Both the position numbers and the translations under genes were made by a program. 64,000 nucleotides of DNA from Curtobacterium sp. MCLR17_032 (GTDB lineage: Bacteria > Actinomycetota > Actinomycetes > Actinomycetales > Microbacteriaceae), in assembly GCF_003234795.2 (NCBI RefSeq), contig NZ_CP126268.1, positions 2,976,001 through 3,040,000 on the forward strand, in the 5' to 3' direction. Shown here in pieces: positions 9,319-18,346 of this stretch. The notes beneath the pieces are model-generated. The model was not told where the DNA came from and did no database searches. It was given only the letters and a program-made list of their open reading frames with translations. Numbering within the stretch: the first letter of the stretch is position 1; each line of letters opens with the position of its first letter.

Positions 9319-9624
9319 ATGACGATGACCGTCTTCCTCGAGGTCCAGATCCGTGACGACGTCGCAGCCGACACGGTCGAGGCCGCGATCCGCGAGACCC
9401 TGGCCCAGACCACAGCCCGGCAGGGCAACGAGTCGCTCGAGGTCCTGGTCGACGACGATGACCCGACGCGCATGGTCGTGCTCGAGCGCTGGACCACCGC
9501 CGAGGACCACGACGCCTACGTCGCCTGGCGCGCCACCCCCGAGGGTGCCGCGGAAGCGCTCGGCGCGGTCCTCGCCGCCCCGCCCGTCACGAAGACCTTC
9601 GGCCGCACGATCTCCCTGGCCTAG
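9319..9624 (+). CDS. Antibiotic-biosynthesis-monooxygenase (ABM) fold protein
   Basis: A 101-residue ferredoxin-like ABM-domain protein, the typical length for YgiN/HmoA-like quinol monooxygenases or stress enzymes. The pattern of an N-terminal strand (TVFLEVQI), a long helix, Asp-rich strand residues and VVLERWTTAEDHDAYVAW is characteristic. The ATG at 9319 has GAAAGG upstream; a start six bases later is possible. It may be read through from pxpC, but no functional tie is evident. Substrate unknown. Confidence 0.75.
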   Translation: MTMTVFLEVQIRDDVAADTVEAAIRETLAQTTARQGNESLEVLVDDDDPTRMVVLERWTTAEDHDAYVAWRATPEGAAEALGAVLAAPPVTKTFGRTISLA

Positions 9625-9637
9625 CCCCCGCGGAAGG

Positions 9638-10711
9638 TCAGCCGGCGGCGTGCTCGCGCGCCTCCATGGCGTCCCAGGCGAAGCTCGCCAGCCAGTGGGT
9701 GGAGTAGTACTCCTCGCCGACACTCGCCGCGAGCCCCGAGGCGAGCAGTCGGTCAGCCGCGCCGTCGAGCAGGTCCGCCAGCGCGGTGTCCTCGGCGTCC
9801 GCAGCACGCAGGGCGTCCGCGATGCGCCGTGCGGAACCGGCCCGCGACAGGTCGAGCCCGAAGAGGTGCACCTGCTGCGGGTCGTTCTCGTCGCGGACCG
9901 TCGTCGGGGTCAGGATCGTGTCCCCGGCGGCGACCTCGGCGAAGAACGCCCGCGCCCAGGGGCCGAACTCGGCCGCGGGCAGCACGGCGCGCATCAGGTC
10001 GGCCTCGGCGAGCCCGGCGGACAGGAAGTCGTGCCCGCTGCGCTCCCATGTGAAGGGCCATCCGGCGTCGTCGCCGAACCACGACCGCGCAGCCCGTCCG
10101 ACCGTGGCGACGAGGTCGGACCGCCCGAGTGACCGGGCCCCCTCGAGCACGAGCAGCAGTCCGAACGCAGAGTTCGAGTGCACCCCGTGCCGGACCGGGT
10201 GCGCGGCGCCGTCGACCCAGCGGGTGACGAGGTCCTCGAGCACGGTGACGACCGGGGTGAAGCCCGGTGCGAGTGCGCGGATCGCCTGGACCTCGGACGC
10301 GGACACCTCGGCGGCGAGACGCATCAGCCACGCCCATCCGTACGGGCGCTCGTAGTGCGGGGTCTCGCGGAGGTACGCCGCCTCGGTGGCCAGGTGCTCC
10401 GTCGACAGGTGGGCCTGCAGGACCGAGGTGATCCGTGCCTCCAGGTCGGCCGGCACCCCGAACGCCAGCAGGCGGGTGGCGAGCCAGTGCATGTGCACCG
10501 ACGAGTGCCAGTCGTAGGACGTGGCGAAGGCGGGGTGCAACTCGACCGGCAGTGCGCGGTCGTCCGGACCCGAGGTGGTGTGGTGCGCGGCGTACGGGTA
10601 CTCGCGCGTGACGTTGTCGAGCGCGACGGCCGCGAAGCCCTGCGCCCAGGCAGCACGTTCCAGGTCCGGCGCGGACGGCGACCCGACGGGGGCGGGCTCA
10701 GAATGCGACAA
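9638..10711 (-). CDS. DUF2891 family protein
   Basis: A 357-residue cytoplasmic protein. The block HPAFATSYDWHSSVHMHW (about 58-75) is the hallmark of DUF2891, a family predicted to adopt an alpha/alpha-toroid fold with conserved His and Trp residues. Its enzymatic role is unknown. Its start overlaps the end of the DUF979 gene by 14 bases, and this DUF969-DUF979-DUF2891 order makes a tight operon. That suggests it acts on a metabolite imported by the transporter, perhaps an N-terminal pyroglutamyl compound; this last point is inference. Confidence 0.8.
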   Translation of the reverse strand: MSHSEPAPVGSPSAPDLERAAWAQGFAAVALDNVTREYPYAAHHTTSGPDDRALPVELHPAFATSYDWHSSVHMHWLATRLLAFGVPADLEARITSVLQAHLSTEHLATEAAYLRETPHYERPYGWAWLMRLAAEVSASEVQAIRALAPGFTPVVTVLEDLVTRWVDGAAHPVRHGVHSNSAFGLLLVLEGARSLGRSDLVATVGRAARSWFGDDAGWPFTWERSGHDFLSAGLAEADLMRAVLPAAEFGPWARAFFAEVAAGDTILTPTTVRDENDPQQVHLFGLDLSRAGSARRIADALRAADAEDTALADLLDGAADRLLASGLAASVGEEYYSTHWLASFAWDAMEAREHAAG

Positions 10712-11768
10712 GGTACATCACTCCCATGTTGACGACGAGCAGGATCCCGGCGGTCGGGAGCTGCGCCTTGATCGGCCCGTACTTGTCCCGCATCTCGAGC
10801 AGGGCGGCGGGCACGAGGTTGAAGTTCGCGGCCATCGGGGTGACCAGGGTGCCGCAGAAGCCGGCGAGCATGCCGATCGCGAAGATCGCGGCCGGGTTGC
10901 CGTCGAAGCCCTGCACGAGCACCGGCCAGCCGATCGCCGCGGTCATGATCGGGAACGCAGCGAACGCGTTGCCCATGATCGCCGTGAACAGCGCCATGCC
11001 GAGGCAGTAGACGACGACCGCTGCGAGCAGTGAGCCGTCGGGCAGCACCGCCTTGATGATCGTGCCGACGGCATCGCCGACCCCGGCCTGGGTGAAGACG
11101 ATGCCGAGCGTGGAGAGCATCTGCGGCAGGAGTGCTGCCCAGCCGATCGCCTGCAGCAGGCGTGCACCCTCGCGCACGGGGGTGTCGAGGCGCGGCGGGC
11201 GGAGCACGAGGACGGCGACGACGACGGCGAGCACCGACCCGATGCCGAGCCCGGTCAGGGTCGCGCTGCCCTCGGCGAGCAGCGGCTCCCCACCGATCCG
11301 GACGAGCGGACCGAGGGTCGCGACGAGCACCGCGACGACGGGGATGACGAGCGCCGGGATGAACAGCCGGTTGCCGAACCGCTGCGCGAAGCCGGCGCGC
11401 TCGTCGGGGCTGGTCGTCGCGAGGACACTCGTGCTGGAGCTCGGACGGGTGGTCACCGCGGTCGGTTCAGCCGGCCCGGTCGCCGATCCGACCCCCGCGC
11501 CCGGGACGTTCGCGACCCGGGTGCGGCTCGTGGTGCCCGTGAAGCCGAGCCCGGCGAGCGCCACCATCACCAGGACGGCGATCCCGAGCGCCCAGGCGGG
11601 GAGCACGCCGGACACGACGAAGGTGCCGGCGAAGAAGGAGAGCCCGAGGATGCCCCAGAACGCCGCGTTGCCGACGCGCTTGGCGTGGGTGCGGTCGGTG
11701 AGGATGAACACGGAGACGGCGATGAAGAACGCGCCGATGAGCCAGTACAGCCACTCGCTGGTGATCAC
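10698..11768 (-). CDS. DUF979 membrane protein, predicted 5-oxoproline transporter subunit
   Basis: A 356-residue polytopic membrane protein with about nine hydrophobic segments. It starts at the GTG overlapping the DUF969 stop (GTGA). The family features are the N-terminal WLYWLIGAFFIAVSV and the C-terminal GNAFAAFPIMTAAIGWPVLV and GFCGTLVTPMAANFN. DUF969 and DUF979 proteins occur as a pair and are annotated as a two-part 5-oxoproline transporter from their linkage to pyroglutamate genes. The shared operator with pxpA supports that role. Residues about 85-120 are a low-complexity Ser/Thr/Pro loop not usual for the family. Confidence 0.85.
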   Translation of the reverse strand: MITSEWLYWLIGAFFIAVSVFILTDRTHAKRVGNAAFWGILGLSFFAGTFVVSGVLPAWALGIAVLVMVALAGLGFTGTTSRTRVANVPGAGVGSATGPAEPTAVTTRPSSSTSVLATTSPDERAGFAQRFGNRLFIPALVIPVVAVLVATLGPLVRIGGEPLLAEGSATLTGLGIGSVLAVVVAVLVLRPPRLDTPVREGARLLQAIGWAALLPQMLSTLGIVFTQAGVGDAVGTIIKAVLPDGSLLAAVVVYCLGMALFTAIMGNAFAAFPIMTAAIGWPVLVQGFDGNPAAIFAIGMLAGFCGTLVTPMAANFNLVPAALLEMRDKYGPIKAQLPTAGILLVVNMGVMYLVAF

Positions 11769-12463
11769 GCTGCGACCCCCTCGGTCTGGCGGACGTCGGC
11801 CGCCATCTTGTCGAGCTTGCGGTCGAGCAGCAGCAGCCGGGTGCCGTGCACGAGCAGGGCGGCGATGCCGGTGGGGATCGCCCACAGTGCCAGGTCGATC
11901 GGTTCGAGCGTCAGCTTGTAGGCCTCGTCCACGAAGGACGTGATGAGCAGGATCGACCCGACGGCGACGAAGACGTCCTCGCCGAAGAACACCCCGACGG
12001 TGTCGGACGACGCCGAGAAGCCCTTGATCTTCTCGCGCATCCGTTCGTCGATGCGGCCGTACTTCTTCGTCGCAGCGCCTTCGGCCATCGGGTGCACGAG
12101 CGGACGGACCGTCTGCGCGGGACCGCCGATGCTGGTGAGACCGACGGCTGCGGTGACCTGCCGCACCACCAGGTACCCGGCGAGGATGCGGCCCGTCGTG
12201 AGCCGGTCGAGCTTCGCGATGAGGCGCTTCGCCTGGTCCTGCAGGCCGTGGCGCTCGATGAGCCCGATGACCGGCAGCACGAGCGCGAAGGTCGTGACGC
12301 TGCGGCTGGACGCGAAGCCGCTGCCGAACGCGGTGAGGATGCCGACGGGGTCGATCCCGCCGATGGCCGCGGTGACGATGCCCGCGACGGTGACGACGAG
12401 CAGCGCGTTGACGCGCAACGCGAACCCGATGATCACGACGGCGACGCCGATGAGGACGAACAT
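11765..12463 (-). CDS. DUF969 membrane protein, predicted 5-oxoproline transporter subunit
   Basis: A 232-residue membrane protein, the partner of DUF979. The start at 12463 (MFVLIGVAVVIIGFALR) matches the usual DUF969 N-terminus. A start seven codons upstream at 12484 is open but its ATG falls inside the operator palindrome and lacks a ribosome site. Family blocks include TSIGGPAQTVRPLVHPMAEGA and FFGEDVFVAVGSILL. It is the first gene of the DUF969-DUF979-DUF2891 operon, which diverges from the GntR gene. Confidence 0.85.
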   Translation of the reverse strand: MFVLIGVAVVIIGFALRVNALLVVTVAGIVTAAIGGIDPVGILTAFGSGFASSRSVTTFALVLPVIGLIERHGLQDQAKRLIAKLDRLTTGRILAGYLVVRQVTAAVGLTSIGGPAQTVRPLVHPMAEGAATKKYGRIDERMREKIKGFSASSDTVGVFFGEDVFVAVGSILLITSFVDEAYKLTLEPIDLALWAIPTGIAALLVHGTRLLLLDRKLDKMAADVRQTEGVAA

Positions 12464-12483
12464 GCGGGACAGTCTGGCCCGCA

Positions 12484-12494
12484 TTGTTCAACAA
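12484..12494. promoter_or_regulatory. FadR-type GntR operator between DUF969 and the regulator gene
   Basis: TTGTTCAACAA (palindromic from 12483 to 12495) differs from the pxpA site only in the central base. It lies in the 106-base divergent gap, so the regulator could control both the transporter operon and itself. Confidence 0.65.
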
Positions 12495-12569
12495 TCTCAA
12501 GAGGGCACCCGGATCTGTAACACGGCGGTCACACGGGGCCGCGCTGTCGGGCTCTGCCAGGATCGGCTC

Positions 12570-13214
12570 ATGACCCGAACCGTCAGCGGCGCAGAGTCCA
12601 CCGCGGCACGCCTGCGGTCCTCGATCGCGGACGGTGGGTTCATGCCGGGGACGCAGCTGTCCGAGGAGCGCCTGAGCGACCAGCTCGGCGTCTCCCGGAA
12701 CACGCTGCGCGAGGCGTTCCGACTGCTCGCCCGCGACCGACTGGTCGAGCACGTCTTCAACCGTGGTGTCTTCGTCCGACGGCTCTCGGCGGCGGACGTC
12801 ACCGACCTCTACGCCGCCCGTCGGGTGCTCGAGGAGGCCGGCATCCGCGCCTGCACGCCGGACTCCCCCGCCCTCGCCGCCGCCTCGACCGCCGTCGCCG
12901 ATGCCCGTGTCGCCGCCGCAGCGCACGACTGGCGAGCGGTGGGCACCGCGGACATCCGCTTCCACGCCGAGCTCGTCCGTGCCGTCCCGAGCGCGCGGCT
13001 GCACGGCCTGATGGACGCCCTGCTCGCCGAGATGCGGCTGGCGTTCCTCACCACCGACGACCCCGGAGCGTTCCACGGCGAGTTCGTCGAGCGGAACGAG
13101 GCGATCGTCGCCGCGCTCCGCTCCGGCGAGCAGGACCGCGCGTCGGCCCTGTTGGCCGACTACCTCGATGACGCGGAGCGGACCCTGCGGGCAGCAGCAG
13201 CGGCGACTGCCTGA
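12570..13214 (+). CDS. GntR family regulator, FCD subfamily (predicted 5-oxoproline regulator)
   Basis: A 214-residue regulator. The winged helix (about 10-72) includes MPGTQLSEERLSDQLGVSRNT and LREAFRLL, the GntR signature. The all-helical FCD domain (about 80-210) has the metal-site residues expected of this subfamily, including Asp and His in DIRFHAELV. FCD regulators bind organic acids and usually recognise TNGTNNNACNA. Two such sites lie at the divergent DUF969 promoter and before pxpA. I infer that it senses 5-oxoproline or a close metabolite. It is not followed by another gene in the same unit. Confidence 0.85.
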   Translation: MTRTVSGAESTAARLRSSIADGGFMPGTQLSEERLSDQLGVSRNTLREAFRLLARDRLVEHVFNRGVFVRRLSAADVTDLYAARRVLEEAGIRACTPDSPALAAASTAVADARVAAAAHDWRAVGTADIRFHAELVRAVPSARLHGLMDALLAEMRLAFLTTDDPGAFHGEFVERNEAIVAALRSGEQDRASALLADYLDDAERTLRAAAAATA

Positions 13215-13321
13215 CGCGTGGCGGCTGGTGACGGCCGGGAGGCACGGCGGACCTCCGTCCCGCGGGCTTGCGCGGAAGGGACACCACCGGCACGATGGTC
13301 GTCACCGACCGGAGGGGGCCC

Positions 13322-13573
13322 ATGCGGAAGACGTCGCTGATCATCCTCGGCCTCGCGGCTGCCGGACTGCTGCTGGTGCTCGGCGAGCCGCTGCCAGCCG
13401 CGGCGGCGGCCCTCGCCGGACTGTGGCTGGCCGACCGGACGCCGGTGATCGGCGACACCCCGATCCCGCCCGAGGCCGCCGCTGGCGTCGACGTCCGCGC
13501 CGTCCGGCAGTACCGGGAGCAGCACCCCGGAGTCACGATCACCGAGGCGGTGGCTGCCACCACCCGCCGCTGA
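13322..13573 (+). CDS. Small membrane-anchored protein, unknown
   Basis: An 83-residue protein: one N-terminal hydrophobic segment (about 5-35, with a short break) followed by a polar tail. The start at 13322 has GGAGGGGG in front; an in-frame ATG at 13295 is less likely. The tail contains VRQYREQHPGVTITEAVAATTRR. No family recognised. It converges with the next gene, ten bases between stops. Confidence 0.6.
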   Translation: MRKTSLIILGLAAAGLLLVLGEPLPAAAAALAGLWLADRTPVIGDTPIPPEAAAGVDVRAVRQYREQHPGVTITEAVAATTRR

Positions 13574-13583
13574 CGCGGCAGGG

Positions 13584-13934
13584 TCAGCCCGCCGTCGGCG
13601 GCTCCGTCTCGTCGTCACCAGCGGTCAGGTCCGACCGGGTGTCGGCGTGGATGACGGTGTCGTGTCCGAACGTCCGGGCAGCGGCACGGAGCCGCGCCAC
13701 GAACTCGCCGTTCTCGAGCTCGAGTTCGTCCTCTTCGGCGTCCTCGACGACGACCTCGCTCGACGGCCCGATGAGGATCTTCGTGGTGGTCATCGTCCCG
13801 TCGTGGGCGACCGAGGGCACCGCCACGGTGTCGGCCCGGTCGCCGCCGGAGAGCGCGGCCGCGTACTCGATCACGGCGTCGGCCACGTCGTCGCTCGTCA
13901 GGATCGCGGTGTTGTCGTAGCGGATGGTCTTCAT
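13584..13934 (-). CDS. Conserved small acidic protein, unknown
   Basis: A 116-residue acidic protein with no signal or membrane segment. It starts with MKTIRYDNTAILTSDDVADAV and has a Glu/Asp-rich run (EDAEEDELELENGE) near residue 65. AGGAG precedes the ATG at 13934. The compact start and codon bias argue that it is real. I do not recognise a family; similar short proteins are widespread in Microbacteriaceae. Confidence 0.6.
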   Translation of the reverse strand: MKTIRYDNTAILTSDDVADAVIEYAAALSGGDRADTVAVPSVAHDGTMTTTKILIGPSSEVVVEDAEEDELELENGEFVARLRAAARTFGHDTVIHADTRSDLTAGDDETEPPTAG

Positions 13935-14032
13935 CAGGGGTGCTCCTCTCGCACCGCCATCCTGTCCCTCGCGTCCGACGCACGACCCAGTTCCTCCGGG
14001 AACCGCGAGCGGGGCGACGCAACCCCGCCACC

Positions 14033-14074
14033 GGACGGGAGGCACGGTGCCGGCCCGCCACGGGCCTCCCGTCC
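14033..14074. repeat. Palindromic repeat, copy 3
   Basis: Arms GGACGGGAGGC and its inverse, with inner mismatches. It lies between two divergent genes, where a terminator role makes little sense. Confidence 0.78.
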
Positions 14075-14149
14075 GTCAGCGTGAACACCTCCACAGGCCC
14101 CGGCGAGCCGAGCCGTCCTCACGGCAGGCGTGGCCCGTATCCTGCGACC

Positions 14150-15721
14150 GTGCCCACTGATGCGCGTCACTGGTTCCTCACCCGCGACGAACGCGGCAAC
14201 ACCGCGACCGAGGTGCACGCCGGTGGTGACGACCGCCCCGCGTGGTCCGAGGGCAACCTCGTGCGACCGCTGGTGCACGGGGCGTCGTACTTCGCCCGCA
14301 TCGAGGCCGAGCTGTCGGCCCTGCAGCCCGGCGACCGCGTCTGGTTCACCGACTGGCGGGGGGACGCCGACGAGCGGCTGTCGCCGGACGGGCCGACGAT
14401 CGGTGACCTGCTGGCCGACCGGGCACGGGCCGGGGTGGAGGTCCGCGGCCTCATCTGGCGCTCCCACGGCGAGCGGATCTCGGCGTCCCTCAGCGCGAAG
14501 GCCAACGAGTTGCTCGGGCGGAAGATCAACGAGGCCGGCGGCGAGGTCCTGCTCGACCAGCGCGTCCGGTTCTTCGGCTCGCACCACCAGAAGTTCTTCG
14601 TCATCCAGCACCGCGACGACCCGTCGCGGGACGTCGCCTACGTCGGTGGCATCGACCTGTGCCACAGCCGACGTGACGACGCCGCGCACGAGGGCGACCC
14701 GCAGGCGATCTCGATGGACCGTCGGTACGGCGACCGCCCCGCGTGGCACGACGCGTCGATGGAGCTCCGCGGGCCGGTCGTCGCGGACGTCCTCTCCGTG
14801 TTCGCCGAGCGGTGGGACGACCCGCACCCGCTGGACCGCAGCCTGCCCTACCGGATGCTGCTGCAACGCCTGGTCCGGATGCCGCGCCACCCGGAGCCCC
14901 TGCCGGAGCGGACCCCCGCGCCGCCGGTCGCGGGAGAGCACGCCGTCCAGCTCCTCCGCACCTACGGGGTGAAGCGCCCGCCGTTCCCCTTCGCGCCGGA
15001 GGGCGAGCGGAGCATCGCGCGGGCCTACGGCAAGGCGTTCCGGACGGCGCGGTCCCTGATCTGCATCGAGGACCAGTACCTGTGGTCCCGCGAGGTCGCG
15101 ACCGGCATCGCGGAAGCCCTCGAGCGGAACCCCGACCTCCGGGTGATCGTCCTGGTGCCGCGGTACCCGAACTCCGACGGGGTGTTCAGCGGTCCGCCGG
15201 CCCGTCTGGGCCAGATCGACGCGTTGACCACCCTCCGCCGGACGGCCCCGGACCGCGTCGGGGTGTTCGACCTGGAGCACGAGTCCGGCCGACCGATCTA
15301 CATCCACGCAAAGGTGTGCATCGTCGACGACGAGTGGTTCACGATCGGGTCGGACAACTTCAACCGCCGCTCGTGGACGTCGGACAGCGAGTTGACGTGT
15401 GCGGTCGTCGACACCTCGGACAGCTCACTCGCCCGCGACCTGCGGCACGAACTGTGGGCGGAGCACCTGGCGACGACGCCCGACGACCCGCAGCTCGACG
15501 GCACCGGCGCCGAGCTCCTCGCCCGGTGGCGCGCGCACGCCCGCGCGCTCGACCACTGGTACGAGGACGGCCGGCCCGGACCGCGTCCGCGGGGACGCAT
15601 CCGCCAGCACGAGCCGGAGCCGGTGTCGGCGCTGCAGCGGCTCTGGGCGGCCCCGGTCGCGAAGCTCGCCGTCGACCCGGACGGGCGGCCACGAGCGCTG
15701 CGGGGCACGACCCGGTTCTAG
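14150..15721 (+). CDS. Phospholipase D family protein (two HKD motifs)
   Basis: A 523-residue PLD-superfamily protein starting at the GTG at 14150. Two catalytic motifs are seen. The first, HHQKFFVIQHRDD followed by VAYVGGID, is near residue 144. The second, IHAKVCIVDDEWFTIGSDN, is near 384. Two HKD motifs in one chain are what the enzyme needs to make one active site. Family members hydrolyse or transfer phosphatidyl groups, or act as cardiolipin synthases. No signal peptide or membrane segment is evident, so it is probably cytoplasmic or peripheral. It converges with the SDR gene. Confidence 0.85.
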   Translation: MPTDARHWFLTRDERGNTATEVHAGGDDRPAWSEGNLVRPLVHGASYFARIEAELSALQPGDRVWFTDWRGDADERLSPDGPTIGDLLADRARAGVEVRGLIWRSHGERISASLSAKANELLGRKINEAGGEVLLDQRVRFFGSHHQKFFVIQHRDDPSRDVAYVGGIDLCHSRRDDAAHEGDPQAISMDRRYGDRPAWHDASMELRGPVVADVLSVFAERWDDPHPLDRSLPYRMLLQRLVRMPRHPEPLPERTPAPPVAGEHAVQLLRTYGVKRPPFPFAPEGERSIARAYGKAFRTARSLICIEDQYLWSREVATGIAEALERNPDLRVIVLVPRYPNSDGVFSGPPARLGQIDALTTLRRTAPDRVGVFDLEHESGRPIYIHAKVCIVDDEWFTIGSDNFNRRSWTSDSELTCAVVDTSDSSLARDLRHELWAEHLATTPDDPQLDGTGAELLARWRAHARALDHWYEDGRPGPRPRGRIRQHEPEPVSALQRLWAAPVAKLAVDPDGRPRALRGTTRF

Positions 15722-15735
15722 CGCGGCGACCGACG

Positions 15736-15783
15736 GACGGACGGGAGGCGCGGTGCCAGCTGGCACCGCGCCTCCCGTCCGTC
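15736..15783. repeat. Palindromic repeat, copy 4 (perfect 48-bp palindrome)
   Basis: Both 24-base arms match exactly around a central AGCT. This is the best-preserved copy and lies between convergent genes. Confidence 0.85.
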
Positions 15784-15797
15784 TGCCCCAGGGCTGA

Positions 15798-16616
15798 CTA
15801 CGCGCCGTGCGCCTCCTCGGCGACCGGCTGCCACTCGCGCCACGTCGCGAGGCGGGACTCGTAGTCCTTCTCCGCGATGCCGAGCGGCGCCTTGCCGAAG
15901 AAGACGCGCAGCGGCGGCTGCTCGGCGTCGACGACCGTGAGGATCGCGCTCCGCGTCGCCTCGGGCTTGCCGGGGTCGGCCGCGGAGGGACGCTTGGACG
16001 CGGCGTCGCGGACCTCGGCGTAGGCCGGGTTCTCGTCACTGTGCTTCGAGGACGGGCCGGACCAGTCAGTGGAGAACCCGCCCGGCTCGATCAGGGTGAC
16101 GTGGATGCCGAAGCCGGCGACCTCCTGGGCGAGCGACTGCGACAGCCCCTCGAGCGCCCACTTCGACGCGTGGTAGGCGCCGACGGTCGGGAACGCGCTG
16201 ATGCCGCCGATGCTCGACACCTGGATGACGTGTCCCGAGCCCTGCTCGCGCATGATCGGCAGGGCCGCCTGGGTGACCCAGACCGCGCCGAACAGGTTCG
16301 TCTCGAGCTGGGCGCGGAGCTCGTCCTCGGTGAGTTCCTCGACCATGCCGAAGTGGCCGAAGCCGGCGTTGTTGACGACGACGTCGAGCGAGCCGAAGTG
16401 TTCGGCGGCCTGCTGCACCGCAGCGAAGTCCGCTGCCCGGTCGGTGACGTCGAGCCGCAGCCCGAGGAACGTGTCCGGGTACTGCTCGACGAGGTCCTGG
16501 ACGTCGTCGGTGTTGCGGGCGGTGCCGGCGACGGAGTCACCGCGTTCGAGGGCGGCCTCCGTCCACTCGCGGCCGAAGCCCTTGGATGCTCCGGTGATGA
16601 ACCAGGTCTTGCTCAT
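15798..16616 (-). CDS. SDR family oxidoreductase
   Basis: A 272-residue classical short-chain dehydrogenase. The cofactor loop is TGASKGFG (8-15), and TARNTDD at about 33 suggests NADP preference. NNAGFG, the catalytic Ser in VSSIGG and the YHASK pair follow in order. AGGAGG precedes the ATG at 16616. Proteins of this type reduce or oxidise diverse carbonyl/alcohol substrates. The C-terminus is extended, as in the retinol-dehydrogenase-like members common in actinobacteria. Confidence 0.87.
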   Translation of the reverse strand: MSKTWFITGASKGFGREWTEAALERGDSVAGTARNTDDVQDLVEQYPDTFLGLRLDVTDRAADFAAVQQAAEHFGSLDVVVNNAGFGHFGMVEELTEDELRAQLETNLFGAVWVTQAALPIMREQGSGHVIQVSSIGGISAFPTVGAYHASKWALEGLSQSLAQEVAGFGIHVTLIEPGGFSTDWSGPSSKHSDENPAYAEVRDAASKRPSAADPGKPEATRSAILTVVDAEQPPLRVFFGKAPLGIAEKDYESRLATWREWQPVAEEAHGA

Positions 16617-16692
16617 GTGTCCTCCTGTGGTTGCCGCGCCCCAGCCAACGCCGTGGCCGGTCCGCGGGGACGGATGTTCGCGCTGGGCGAGG

Positions 16693-18246
16693 TCAGACCG
16701 ACGCTTCGGTGTGCCGCACCTTGCCGACGACGACGTCGACGATCCCGGCGACCAGTGCGGCGCCGACGAACGCCAGGGACACGCCCAGCCCGAGCGGCAG
16801 GCCCTTCGCGTAGTCGCCGTGGGAGCTGGCGAGCGTCGAGTAGAAGACGCTGCCGACCGCGGCGATCCCGACCGCCGAGCCGACGCGCGCGCCGACCTGG
16901 ATGAGCCCACCGGCCGAGCCGCCCTGTTCGACGGGCACCTCGGACAGCGTCAGGGTCTGGTTCGGCGAGATCGTCAGGCCGGAGCCGACGCCGGCGACGA
17001 GCAGCGGCAGGACCAGCCACCAGCCCAGGTCCGACTCGTAGTGGTTCGCGACGACCCAGATGACGACGCCCAGGCCGATGAGCACCAGGATCGTGCCGAC
17101 GACGATGAGCTGTCGGCCCAAGCGGTGCACGATCCGTCCGCCCAGGGTCGAGGCGATGCCGGACCCGATCGCGAACGGCACGGTCGCCAGGCCCGCGGTC
17201 AGCGCCGAGTAGTGCAGCCCGGACTGCAGGGCGAGGGTCAGGACGAAGAACAGCGGGGTGAAGCCGGCGAAGTACACCGTCGCCAGGCCGACACCGAGCG
17301 AGAACGACCGGCGACGGAACAGCCGCAGGTCGACCACGGGCTCCTTCGTCCGCTCGTAGTGCCGCTCCCACAGGACGAACAGCACGGCGAACACGACGGC
17401 GACGACGATCAGCCACCACTTCGTGCTGCCCTTCCACACCTGCGACTGCACGAACGGCAGCAGCAGGGCGACGACCGCGGCACCCAGCAGGACGATGCCG
17501 ACCGGGTCGAAGTCGTGCTTCTTCCTGCGCTCGGCACCGGACGGTGCCGGCAGGTAGCGGAAGGCCAGGAGGATCGTGACGAGTCCCACGGGCAGGTTCA
17601 CGAAGAAGACGAACCGCCACCCGTTCTCGGTGCCGAAGGCCGTGATGAGCAGACCGCCGATCAGCGGGCCGATGGCGGTGGCGATGCCGACGGTGGCGCC
17701 GAACAGGCCGAACGCCTTCCCGCGCTCCCGGCCGCGGAAGAGCTGCTGGATGAGCGCGGTGACCTGCGGGGTGAGCAGACCGCCGGCGAGACCCTGCACC
17801 AGGCGGGCGACCACCAGGACGATGCCGTTCGGGGCGAAGCCGCAGAGGGCACTGGCGAGCGTGAACAGGCCGACGCCGATGACGAACATCCGGCGCCGTC
17901 CGGTGGCGTCACCGAGTCGGCCGCCGGGGACGAGCAGCAGGCCGAACGACAGGGCGTACCCGGAGAGGATCCACTGGACCGCCTCGGGCGTCGTGCCCGG
18001 CAGGCCGGTCGAGATCGACTGCAGGGCGACGTTGACGATCGACACGTCGAGCAGGACGATGCCACCGCCGAGCAGGTCGATGACGAGGGCCTTCCAGCGG
18101 TTCGGGTCCGGCTGGTCACCGTCCGACTGCGCTGCCTGGTCGGGCCGTGCCGGCGCGTGCTCGTCGCTCTCGACGTGGTGGGCGTCGTGGTGCGGGACGG
18201 TGGGAGCCGCATCGGGCTCGACGGGTCTGCGGTGTTCAGCTGTCAT
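16693..18246 (-). CDS. MFS exporter, DHA2 (14-TMS) family
   Basis: A 517-residue exporter with a long His/Asp-rich cytoplasmic N-tail (1-48) before helix 1. Family motifs are LDVSIVNVAL in helix 1, VQWILSGYALSFG in helix 2 and GGRLGDATGRRRMF in the loop. The mid-chain ENGWRFVFFVNLPVG is also standard. The ATG at 18246 was taken; a GTG two codons upstream is possible. It is distinct from the exporter at 3618-5159. It is separated from the SDR gene by 76 bases and may be co-transcribed with it. Substrate unknown. Confidence 0.85.
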   Translation of the reverse strand: MTAEHRRPVEPDAAPTVPHHDAHHVESDEHAPARPDQAAQSDGDQPDPNRWKALVIDLLGGGIVLLDVSIVNVALQSISTGLPGTTPEAVQWILSGYALSFGLLLVPGGRLGDATGRRRMFVIGVGLFTLASALCGFAPNGIVLVVARLVQGLAGGLLTPQVTALIQQLFRGRERGKAFGLFGATVGIATAIGPLIGGLLITAFGTENGWRFVFFVNLPVGLVTILLAFRYLPAPSGAERRKKHDFDPVGIVLLGAAVVALLLPFVQSQVWKGSTKWWLIVVAVVFAVLFVLWERHYERTKEPVVDLRLFRRRSFSLGVGLATVYFAGFTPLFFVLTLALQSGLHYSALTAGLATVPFAIGSGIASTLGGRIVHRLGRQLIVVGTILVLIGLGVVIWVVANHYESDLGWWLVLPLLVAGVGSGLTISPNQTLTLSEVPVEQGGSAGGLIQVGARVGSAVGIAAVGSVFYSTLASSHGDYAKGLPLGLGVSLAFVGAALVAGIVDVVVGKVRHTEASV

Positions 18247-18346
18247 GGCCACTTCACGCTAGGCTCGCCGACCCCCGGAGCCGGCCACGATCCTCCCGTC
18301 CCCGCACGGCAGTGTGAGGGAACGCACAGGAGCAGCGGGCGGGCGC

